The notes under the pieces are model-generated. The model was not told where the DNA came from. It did no database searches and saw nothing but the letters and a program-made list of their open reading frames with translations. A DNA stretch of 17,355 bases, taken from assembly GCA_002371625.1 (NCBI GenBank), contig DFFV01000055.1, positions 1 to 17,355 of the forward strand, written 5' to 3'. Source of the stretch: Ruminococcus sp. UBA3767. GTDB taxonomy: Bacteria > Bacillota > Clostridia > Oscillospirales > Ruminococcaceae. Positions within the stretch are counted from its first letter, which is position 1. Each line of letters begins with the position of its first letter. A program made the position numbers and the translations under genes. This document shows, piece after piece, positions 1 through 6,693 of this stretch.

Positions 1-1160
1 TGCTTTTCAGAGGACAGAATATGCTCGGCTACCGTCACTATGCTGACGACCTTGTTGAGTATTTCGTTCAGAAATCTATCGCAAACGGTATCGACATCAT
101 CAGGATATTCGATGCACTCAACGATATAAGAAACCTTGAAACTGCTATCAAGGCAGCTAATAAAGAGGGCGGTCACGCACAGGTGGCTATCTCTTATACA
201 ACAGGTGATGTGTTCACACACGAGTATTATGTAGATTATGCTAAACGCATTGAAGCAGCAGGTGCAAAGTCACTTTGTATCAAGGATATGGCTGCACTGC
301 TCACTCCGTATGAGGCTTCAACGCTTGTTAAGGACCTTAAAGCTGCGGTGAAGATACCTGTTCAGCTGCATACACACTATACCTCGGGACTTGCTTCTAT
401 GTGTATCATGAAGGCTGCCGAGGCAGGTGTTGACGGCGTTGATACTGCAATGTCGCCGCTTGCAAACGGTACATCACACGCTCCGACCGAATCGGTAGTT
501 GCCGCATTCAAGGGCACTGAGTACGATACAGGTCTTGACCTTGTAAAGCTCAATGAGATCAGAGAGTATTTCATGGGACTGAGAAAGAAGTACATAGACA
601 GCGGTCTGCTCGATCCTTCAATGCTGGCTTCAAATACAAAGGCACTGCTTTATCAGGTACCGGGCGGAATGCTTTCAAACCTGCTTTCACAGCTTAAACA
701 GGCAGGCAAGGCTGACCAGCTCGAAGAGGTTCTCAAGGAAGTTCCGAGAGTTCGTAAGGATTCAGGCTTCCCGCCGCTGGTAACTCCTACTTCGCAGATA
801 GTGGGTACACAGGCAGTGTTCAACGTTATCACAGGCGAGAGATACAAGACGGTTACCAAGGAGTTCAAGGGACTTGTAAAGGGCGAGTACGGAAAGACTC
901 CGGTGGAGATAGATTCCGAGTTCCAGAAGCAGATACTCAAGGGCGAAGAGCCTATTACCTGCCGTCCGGCAGACCTGCTTGAGCCTGAGTTTGAAACTAT
1001 GAAGAAAGAGGCTGCTGAGTGGACAGAGCAGGAAGAGGATATCCTGACTTACGCTATGTTCCCAAAGGTCGCACCTAATTTCTTCAAGGCACGCAGAGAT
1101 AAAAAGTACGGAGTAGATTCAAAGCATTCTGATGCTGAAAACAAGGTTCACCCCGTTTAA
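1..1160 (+). CDS. oadA: Oxaloacetate decarboxylase alpha / pyruvate carboxylase subunit B, 5' partial
   Basis: This is the carboxyltransferase subunit of a biotin-dependent enzyme that moves a carboxyl group between biotin and pyruvate/oxaloacetate. The frame is open to the window edge (first full codon at base 3) and starts inside the family signature LFRGQNMLGYRHYADD, so the ATG at 21 is internal and roughly 90 N-terminal residues are missing. Counting from that internal Met, visible active-site elements are the SLCIKDMAALL segment, whose Lys (about 88) is the carbamylated lysine of the family, and the metal-binding LHTHYTSG (His 117 and 119). The conserved PYC/OADA domain follows to about residue 330. 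The protein ends without a biotinyl domain (no AMKM motif), so the biotin carrier must be a separate protein. Whether it acts as a decarboxylase or a carboxylase cannot be told from this subunit alone. A terminator follows directly. Confidence 0.9.
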   Translation, partial: LFRGQNMLGYRHYADDLVEYFVQKSIANGIDIIRIFDALNDIRNLETAIKAANKEGGHAQVAISYTTGDVFTHEYYVDYAKRIEAAGAKSLCIKDMAALLTPYEASTLVKDLKAAVKIPVQLHTHYTSGLASMCIMKAAEAGVDGVDTAMSPLANGTSHAPTESVVAAFKGTEYDTGLDLVKLNEIREYFMGLRKKYIDSGLLDPSMLASNTKALLYQVPGGMLSNLLSQLKQAGKADQLEEVLKEVPRVRKDSGFPPLVTPTSQIVGTQAVFNVITGERYKTVTKEFKGLVKGEYGKTPVEIDSEFQKQILKGEEPITCRPADLLEPEFETMKKEAAEWTEQEEDILTYAMFPKVAPNFFKARRDKKYGVDSKHSDAENKVHPV

Positions 1161-1167
1161 AAACAAT

Positions 1168-1199
1168 CAGCCGACGGCGAAATCTGTCGGCTGTTTTTT
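1168..1199 (+). terminator. Rho-independent terminator of the carboxyltransferase gene
   Basis: A perfect 8-bp stem (CAGCCGAC at 1168-1175 with GTCGGCTG at 1186-1193) has a 10-base loop and is followed by six T. It starts 8 bases after the stop codon. Confidence 0.9.
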
Positions 1200-1200
1200 G

Positions 1201-1229
1201 TTGCAAATCAGGCAAAAATGTGCTATACT
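1201..1229 (+). promoter_or_regulatory. Promoter of the DUF4317 gene
   Basis: TTGCAA at 1201-1206 and TATACT at 1224-1229 are separated by 17 bases. TGC directly before the -10 makes it an extended -10 promoter. It sits immediately behind the preceding terminator and about 34 bases before the start codon. Confidence 0.75.
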
Positions 1230-1262
1230 ATATTGCAGTGATCTAAAACGGAGGAAGAAATA

Positions 1263-2423
1263 ATGAATAAAAAAGAGATAAACGAGATAAAAAGAAATCT
1301 TGATAAGGACAGCGGCTTTTTTACGATAAACCACGTTGTTACAGCCTGTGTTGATTCTGAAAAAAAGATAAAGTGCCTCTCAAACCAGATGAATAACCTT
1401 ATCGCAGAGGACGAGAGCGAGCTGATAGTTGCCTATCTTAAAAAGATACTTTCAGGCTCTATCGGCAAGAATCTGCTTGAGTATCATTTCCCCAAGGACG
1501 CTTACCTTGAGGGCGGAGCGCAGATATTTATGAATGAAGTGCTCAGAAGCAAGCTGACAGACAGCGATATCGTTGATAAATACATAAACCGCATCATAGA
1601 GAAAATGGAGTACCTTTCGACTTATACTATCTTTGTTGCACACTGCACCTACGCCGTTATCAGCAAGAACAAGAACCTTGAAAGCGATATTGAGAGCGAT
1701 AACAATTATAACTTTCTGCTGACAGCTGTTTGCCCTGTAAACCTGCGTATCGACGGGCTTATCTACGACGAGCAGAGCAACAGCGTTGTTAAAAAGGAAA
1801 CTGCTGACAGGATTGTCGATCCCCCGACGGACGGTTTTCTGTTCCCGCTTTTCTCGGACAGGCAGAGCGATATCAACGGCGTGCTTTATTACACCAAAAA
1901 CGCTAAAAAGCCAAATACCTCAATAGTTGAGGAGCTGCTTGGCTGTGAGTATTCAATGAGCGGAATAAGTGAAAAGGCTACGTTCCAGTCGATAATGAAC
2001 AACGTCTGCGGTGATGAGCTTGACCTGAAGGTCATCAACAGCGTGAACAACAAGATACAGGACATAATCGACCGAAATGCGCACGAGACAGAAATACCGA
2101 CCGTAAACAGCAAGGATATCTCATCTATCCTGTGGGAGTCGGGCATAAGCCAGCAGAAGCTGGAGTATCTGCCAAAGGTCTACGAAAATGCGCTGGGTGA
2201 AAAGGAACTTACCTGTGCAAATCTTGTGGACAAAAAAACAGTGCTCACGGTACCGGGCGTTACCGTGAACATCTCAAAGGACGGCATGGAAAGGGTGCGC
2301 ACCCAGACAGTCGGCGGAAAGAAGTGCCTTGTTATCGAGCTTGACGATTCAAAAATGTCCGTTAACGGACTTGAAACAGCTCTTGAGGACGCACGCCGTG
2401 AAGAACCATCCGAGGAACAATGA
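1263..2423 (+). CDS. DUF4317 family protein
   Basis: The 386-residue protein opens with MNKKEINEIKRNLDKDSGFF, the N-terminal pattern I recognise as the DUF4317 family of Clostridia; the function of that family is not known. It has no signal peptide or membrane segment and looks cytosolic. The body is mixed alpha/beta with many charged residues. A C-terminal part from about residue 318 (LTVPGVTVNISKDGMERVRT) looks like a small beta-rich subdomain, and the tail is acidic (ending in EEPSEEQ). The ATG at 1263 has a good GGAGGA ribosome binding site at 1250-1255. The gene is monocistronic, with its own promoter at 1201-1229 and a terminator right after the stop. The family call comes from memory of the N-terminus; no role is proposed. 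Confidence 0.85.
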   Translation: MNKKEINEIKRNLDKDSGFFTINHVVTACVDSEKKIKCLSNQMNNLIAEDESELIVAYLKKILSGSIGKNLLEYHFPKDAYLEGGAQIFMNEVLRSKLTDSDIVDKYINRIIEKMEYLSTYTIFVAHCTYAVISKNKNLESDIESDNNYNFLLTAVCPVNLRIDGLIYDEQSNSVVKKETADRIVDPPTDGFLFPLFSDRQSDINGVLYYTKNAKKPNTSIVEELLGCEYSMSGISEKATFQSIMNNVCGDELDLKVINSVNNKIQDIIDRNAHETEIPTVNSKDISSILWESGISQQKLEYLPKVYENALGEKELTCANLVDKKTVLTVPGVTVNISKDGMERVRTQTVGGKKCLVIELDDSKMSVNGLETALEDARREEPSEEQ

Positions 2424-2431
2424 CCATAACA

Positions 2432-2462
2432 AAAGCTCTTGTGAGATTTTCGCAAGAGCTTT
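2432..2462. terminator. Bidirectional terminator between convergent genes
   Basis: A perfect 10-bp stem (AAAGCTCTTG at 2432-2441 with CAAGAGCTTT at 2453-2462) lies between the DUF4317 stop and the stop of the minus-strand phosphoesterase. T-rich sequence flanks it in both directions (ATTGTTT on plus, TTGTTATGG on minus), so it can serve both genes. Confidence 0.8.
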
Positions 2463-2476
2463 ATTGTTTATAAGTA

Positions 2477-3133
2477 CTAAATAGCCGAGATCATTTTTTT
2501 GATCAGCTTTTTATCAGGCTGAGCAGTTTTATCCTGCTTGTCCAACTCGACCACATAGCGATCAAAGCAGTTGATTATTCTTGTACCGCTCGGGTGATTG
2601 ATAACACGTTTAAAGCGTTTGCCGTAGGTTGCGTGAACGTGCCCGTGCAGCATGAACCTTGGTCTGCACGCTTCAAGAAGCGAGTTGAAACATTGATAGC
2701 CACGGTGCGGTATATCGTCCATATCTCCGTAACCGTTGGCAGGGGAGTGAGTGACAAGTATATCTATACCCTCATTTTTGACTATGAGCTTGCGTGTCTT
2801 TTTGATACGCTTTTTCATCTCCTCCTCGGTGTACATATACGGACCGTTTCCGTATTTCATCGAGCCGCCGAACCCAAGTATCCTTATGCCGCCTATCGTT
2901 ACGATCTTACCGTCAATGCACTCGCATCCTTCGGGGGCGTGCTTTTCATAACGTGTGTCGTGGTTTCCCGGCACATAAAGCACAGGAACGTGCCCCATCG
3001 TCACAAGAAACTCCAGATACTCCGCACGAAGATCGCCGCAGGAGATTATAAGGTCTATTCCATCCAGCTTGTCGGGGGTGAAAAAGTCCCACAGAAACTT
3101 GGATTCTTCGTCTGCAATTGCAAGGATCTTCAT
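2477..3133 (-). CDS. Calcineurin-like metallophosphoesterase
   Basis: This 218-residue cytosolic protein belongs to the binuclear-metal phosphoesterase superfamily. Visible metal-site motifs are D8 in IADEES, CGDLR (D34), PGNHD (N57, H58), THSP (H129) and GHVH (H165, H167). The usual first motif DxH is here DxE (Asp8, Glu10), which alters one ligand; from memory, close clostridial relatives carry a similar (D)xES motif. Substrate is unknown: such proteins hydrolyse phosphomonoesters, phosphodiesters or phosphoproteins. Its start codon overlaps the stop of the upstream ParB/BMP fusion gene by 4 bases (ATGA), so it is translationally coupled and is the last gene of the STAS-fusion-phosphoesterase operon. 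That placement suggests, but does not show, a signalling role. Confidence 0.88.
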   Translation of the reverse strand: MKILAIADEESKFLWDFFTPDKLDGIDLIISCGDLRAEYLEFLVTMGHVPVLYVPGNHDTRYEKHAPEGCECIDGKIVTIGGIRILGFGGSMKYGNGPYMYTEEEMKKRIKKTRKLIVKNEGIDILVTHSPANGYGDMDDIPHRGYQCFNSLLEACRPRFMLHGHVHATYGKRFKRVINHPSGTRIINCFDRYVVELDKQDKTAQPDKKLIKKMISAI

Positions 3134-5025
3134 ACTTTCTCCTGTTCAGCGCCTGATAACTGTTTCAGATCTCCCTGGATATTATCGTTGAGCCAGTCCA
3201 TAAATGCGATATTTCCGGCGGTCATGGTCTTTCTTTCAACAGAAACGCCTACGTGCTTTTCGTAGTCCTCCTGCAAAACATCGCCTGACTGGGTGTGAAG
3301 CTCGCCCGTGAACGGATCAAATCCGCCGTTGACGATAGAATTCTTGAAGAAAGCAAGCATTTTGCTTGTCTGATACGAGAGGTTGTTTGCTCTTATATCA
3401 ACAACACCTGTTGAAAGTCCGAACCAGTAGCTTGAAGCACTCTTTGTATCTGCTGGATTGAGCTCAAGCGCACCCGAAAGCACCGACTGAACTATCTGAA
3501 CATAATACTTACCCCAGCTGAAGTACGGTGCACCGATGTATTCATCTTTGTTTTCACCTGCTTTGTAAAGTCCCGGGCGGACATCCATGCCGACATTGCC
3601 CGAGTAATCAAAGTCAGCGTAGAACTTTATGCCCTGCTGTTTGATAGCCTGCACATCGCTGCCGAGAATTATCATACACTGCGGATCTATCAGCGAAACA
3701 CCGACTGCAAAAGCATTAAGATCCCTTGTGCTGATATCACTGCCCGGCCTTACGATATATCCTATCTTTCTTGGGGTATCATTGCCTTCAAGCAGAAGCC
3801 TGTCTGCCGCAAGTATACCCATAAGGAAAGTGGCTTCATACAGCTTTCCGTGATAATACCTGAGCGAAGTGTGCTTTTCACCGACGCTGCAGCAGATTAT
3901 CTGCACCGATGGGTGCTTTACGGCTGCGGTCAGCGCATCGGGTATCATTGAAGGGGATACCGCAAAGATTATCTCGTTCTTGTCTTTTATCGCACGTTCG
4001 ATAGCATCGGCACTGCCTATGTAGTTCTTTGTGGCAACGTTGCTGCCTGCCATCATGTTTACATAAAGCCTGCCTGCCTCGTGGCTGTCTGTCCAGCGTG
4101 AAGTTTCAGGATCATCAGCATATATGAATGCAACACGCAGCGGTGAAGCAGCGGTGTACTTTTTCTTGCCCGAAAGCAGCTTTTTAAGGCGTGAGGAAAC
4201 ACCCTGAGATACAGTTTCGGGAGCTGACTCGATAAACGATATATTGTTTGCTGTGCTTTCAAGCTCGGAAGAAGCGAGCTTGATATTCTTTACTATCTGC
4301 TCCTGAGTATCCTTGCTGAGCGTTTTCATCGGGAAGATAGAGATGTACATCAGAAATGCTTCGGAAAGCTGGCGGTCATCAGTCATCTTCAAAACTGTCC
4401 TGCACTTTTTGCAGAAGCTGAAATATGCAAGTTTAAGCTCAGTGCAAAGCGAATCGGGCCACTTGGTCTTCAGGTCTTCACCGAGCAGCTCAGCGAGCTT
4501 AGTGTATTCACCGGGTTGCGAAAAAACGATGTAAGCATTCTTTGTGACTGAGTAGAAATCAAGATATTCACAGTAGACTTTGTATTCCTTGGTGTCGCTG
4601 GGCTTTGGCATTATCCTGCGCACATCGGCAAGAATAAACTCCATATCACCGAATTTAGCAACGGAAACACGCTTGTTGCCTTCCTGAACATAGTAATCGT
4701 TCATGTATTCATAAACCTTGACGGCATCACGAATGCCTTCGTTCAGGAATGAATCGTAAAGGTTTGACCACTTGTTTGCAAACTCGCTGCCGTCTTCCAG
4801 CAAGGGCATGAAGTTGTTGGCAAAGGCATTGTTTCTGCCGGCTTCCTTATTGCCTATTATCCTGCTGACAGGCAGTTCCATAAGCCCCAGCCTGACTTCG
4901 CTTGATGCGGACTTTATATCCTCTATCTCATCAAGAACAGGCAGGTATGGTGATGTTCCGTTCCTTGCAGCTTCTTTTACAGCTTCATCAGCGAGCTTTT
5001 TAGCTGCTTTATAGTCTTCTCTCAT
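3130..5025 (-). CDS. Cytosolic ParB-like / BMP-type substrate-binding fusion protein
   Basis: The protein has 631 residues. Residues 45-140 look like a ParB/sulfiredoxin-type fold, with an RxNAFxxNFMP stretch (65-74) and the hallmark VQEGNKRVSVAKF (113-125). Residues about 145-290 are helical and unassigned. Residues about 295-575 resemble the BMP/PnrA family of periplasmic nucleoside- and basic-membrane-protein-type binding domains (LRVAFIYADDPETSRWT at the start, SVGEKHTSLRYYHGKLYEATFLMGILA in the middle). Such domains are normally lipoproteins of ABC importers, but the N-terminus here (MREDYKAAKKLADEAVKEAA) is charged and has no signal peptide or lipobox, and no ABC permease or ATPase lies nearby. 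Databases tend to call such proteins ABC transporter substrate-binding proteins; the sequence argues for an intracellular ligand sensor. The ATG at 5025 has AAGGAGA just upstream. It lies 42 bases behind a STAS gene. Confidence 0.75.
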   Translation of the reverse strand: MREDYKAAKKLADEAVKEAARNGTSPYLPVLDEIEDIKSASSEVRLGLMELPVSRIIGNKEAGRNNAFANNFMPLLEDGSEFANKWSNLYDSFLNEGIRDAVKVYEYMNDYYVQEGNKRVSVAKFGDMEFILADVRRIMPKPSDTKEYKVYCEYLDFYSVTKNAYIVFSQPGEYTKLAELLGEDLKTKWPDSLCTELKLAYFSFCKKCRTVLKMTDDRQLSEAFLMYISIFPMKTLSKDTQEQIVKNIKLASSELESTANNISFIESAPETVSQGVSSRLKKLLSGKKKYTAASPLRVAFIYADDPETSRWTDSHEAGRLYVNMMAGSNVATKNYIGSADAIERAIKDKNEIIFAVSPSMIPDALTAAVKHPSVQIICCSVGEKHTSLRYYHGKLYEATFLMGILAADRLLLEGNDTPRKIGYIVRPGSDISTRDLNAFAVGVSLIDPQCMIILGSDVQAIKQQGIKFYADFDYSGNVGMDVRPGLYKAGENKDEYIGAPYFSWGKYYVQIVQSVLSGALELNPADTKSASSYWFGLSTGVVDIRANNLSYQTSKMLAFFKNSIVNGGFDPFTGELHTQSGDVLQEDYEKHVGVSVERKTMTAGNIAFMDWLNDNIQGDLKQLSGAEQEKV

Positions 5026-5067
5026 AATTGTCTCCTTATCGGTATGATCTTAGTTTATCTATTGATC

Positions 5068-5370
5068 TTAATACTGTATGGGCAGGAACTCGGAGAATCC
5101 TGTTACCTCAAATATTTCAAGAATAGCATCGTTTGCTTTTACTATCCTGAGTGAACCGTTACGTTCGTCCATCTGCTGCTGAGCGCTTATCAGCATTCTC
5201 AGTCCTGCCGAAGAGATATAAGCTACTGCTTCAAGGTCAATATCAAGAGCGGTTACTTCCTTTGGCAGTACTTCGATCTCTTTTTCAATGACCGGAGCGG
5301 TAATAGCATCGATTTTGCCTGAAAGTGTCATTGTCATTTTGTTTCCAATAAGATTTTTTTCAATATTCAT
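5068..5370 (-). CDS. STAS-domain anti-sigma factor antagonist
   Basis: A 100-residue single STAS domain protein of the SpoIIAA/RsbV type. The phosphorylation loop is YISSAGLR (51-58); by alignment with RsbV the phosphorylated residue should be Ser54. Such proteins bind a partner-switching kinase when unphosphorylated and are reset by a SpoIIE/RsbU-type phosphatase; one of each is encoded in the divergent operon at 6656-9190. It is the first gene of the minus-strand operon, under the promoter at 5413-5441, with a modest AGAGGGA ribosome binding site. It is similar in length and motif to the second STAS protein at 8463-8768, sharing YISSAGLR exactly but little else, so the two are not a recent duplication. 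Confidence 0.92.
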   Translation of the reverse strand: MNIEKNLIGNKMTMTLSGKIDAITAPVIEKEIEVLPKEVTALDIDLEAVAYISSAGLRMLISAQQQMDERNGSLRIVKANDAILEIFEVTGFSEFLPIQY

Positions 5371-5412
5371 AATTATTGTCCCTCTTTCATAGTACTCTTA
5401 GAGTTTATGAAT

Positions 5413-5441
5413 AGTATACCATAATCATAGCTAAAAGTAAA
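5413..5441 (-). promoter_or_regulatory. Promoter of the STAS-fusion-phosphoesterase operon
   Basis: Read on the minus strand, TTTACT (5441-5436) and TATACT (5418-5413) are 17 bases apart, with TGG before the -10 (extended -10). It is about 43 bases from the STAS start codon. Confidence 0.65.
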
Positions 5442-5487
5442 GCAGAGAAGTGATACTTTTTTTATTTTATTATACAGCTTAATATAC

Positions 5488-5516
5488 TTGAAATGTTAAC
5501 AATTATATGGTATGAT
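5488..5516 (+). promoter_or_regulatory. Promoter of the acyltransferase/partner-switch operon
   Basis: TTGAAA at 5488-5493 and TATGAT at 5511-5516 have 17 bases between them and TGG before the -10. The expected start near 5523 gives a leader of about 88 AT-rich bases. It is divergent from the promoter at 5413-5441, with the two -35 boxes about 47 bases apart, so one bound factor could control both operons. Confidence 0.7.
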
Positions 5517-5610
5517 TAAATAATTATAATAGATATATATAATTAGAATGTGCAGCAGCGCAATATATAGTTTACGCTGGGCAGTATGTGTAGCAGATAA
5601 GGAGATCAAA

Positions 5611-6693
5611 ATGGCAGAAAAAAAGTATTATAATTATATTTCGGATATGAAGATAGTGTGCCTTATGTTCGTTATTTTCGGACACTGTGCAATTTATTAT
5701 ATCAGCACATCTCCGTATATTTCTCACCTGGGTGTAAGTTCGCCTTTTGTCGATAAGATGTTCGATGTATTTGATATGACTCTTATGCCTGCATTTGTTA
5801 TCGGCTCGGGTTTCCTGTATGCCAACAGCATAACAAGAAATAAGAACGCAACTATTCTAAGCGAGCTGACAAGACGATCAAAGAGAATACTTTTACCATT
5901 CCTGCTGTGGGGAGTGTTCTGGGTAGTGCCGATGTATACAACATTTAATGTTTTTGGTTACGGCAGACCTGAGAATGCCGGATACCTTGAAGGCTACAAA
6001 TATCTTTTCCTTGGCTGCTTTGCCGAGCACCTGTGGCTTTTGCTGATGCTGTTCTGGGTAACGCTTGTATTTATTCTTCTCAAGCCGCTGATCTCCAAAA
6101 AGCTGCTTCCTTTGACGGCGGTCATAGCCGTTGGACTTGCGATGGCATCACAGTATCTGCTTGACGGTATTGAGTATTACAAGCTCGGTCAGATAGCACC
6201 TTTCATACCGATCTATTTTATAGGAATAGCTATTTATTATTATAGCGAACAGCTCGAAAAGCTTCCTGTTGCAGTGCTGCTGTTATCAAGTGCCGTAATG
6301 CTTGCCATCAGTATCTTTATGATACCATACAAGAACCAGCACTTTTTGTTTCACTGGATCGGACGGATAACAGGCGGAATTTCCCTGCTTTTGCTCTTCC
6401 TTGTGATAGATAGGATGGGATTTAACGATAAACTGCATAAAACACGTTTCTGGAAGTTTACAAGCAGGAACAGCATGATTATATATTTATATAATTGTCC
6501 GATAATGCAGATATATTATAAATTGCTGAGTAAAAAGATAGGTGACAACGTTGCGCTTTGTGTAAGCGTGCTGTTTGTGATGTCTATGATCACTTTGTAT
6601 ATTATCACATTTGTTCATGAAAGAATCTCTAAGATGTTGAGGGAGCGTTTTAAAAATGCAGGACTCGGTAAAAAAGAAAAAAAGAAAGCATAA
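5611..6693 (+). CDS. Acyltransferase family 3 integral membrane protein
   Basis: This 360-residue polytopic membrane protein is of the acyltransferase-3 type, which move acyl groups (often acetyl) onto sugars or envelope glycans. The first membrane segment carries the family-typical MKIVCLMFVIFGHCA, with His25 as the likely catalytic residue. About ten hydrophobic segments follow, with a GRITGGIS stretch near residue 250 and a very basic tail (GLGKKEKKKA). The start at 5611 is chosen because AAGGAGA lies 6-12 bases upstream; an in-frame ATG at 5548 lacks a ribosome binding site and adds residues unlike the family. It is first in a four-gene operon, and its last 38 bases overlap the next gene. 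Its substrate cannot be told, but placement suggests an envelope modification linked to the following signalling genes. Confidence 0.85.
   Translation: MAEKKYYNYISDMKIVCLMFVIFGHCAIYYISTSPYISHLGVSSPFVDKMFDVFDMTLMPAFVIGSGFLYANSITRNKNATILSELTRRSKRILLPFLLWGVFWVVPMYTTFNVFGYGRPENAGYLEGYKYLFLGCFAEHLWLLLMLFWVTLVFILLKPLISKKLLPLTAVIAVGLAMASQYLLDGIEYYKLGQIAPFIPIYFIGIAIYYYSEQLEKLPVAVLLLSSAVMLAISIFMIPYKNQHFLFHWIGRITGGISLLLLFLVIDRMGFNDKLHKTRFWKFTSRNSMIIYLYNCPIMQIYYKLLSKKIGDNVALCVSVLFVMSMITLYIITFVHERISKMLRERFKNAGLGKKEKKKA

Noticed and set aside
2594..3265. A 223-codon plus-strand frame opposite the phosphoesterase
   Set aside because: The minus strand encodes a protein with intact phosphoesterase motifs and operon overlap; the plus frame has no ribosome binding site or family resemblance.
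3130..5025. Reading the BMP-type protein as an ABC importer lipoprotein
   Set aside because: There is no signal peptide, lipobox or neighbouring permease/ATPase, and a ParB-like domain precedes the BMP part.
5548..5610. Earlier start for the acyltransferase
   Set aside because: No ribosome binding site at 5548, whereas AAGGAGA precedes ATG 5611 and the protein then starts just before the first membrane segment.
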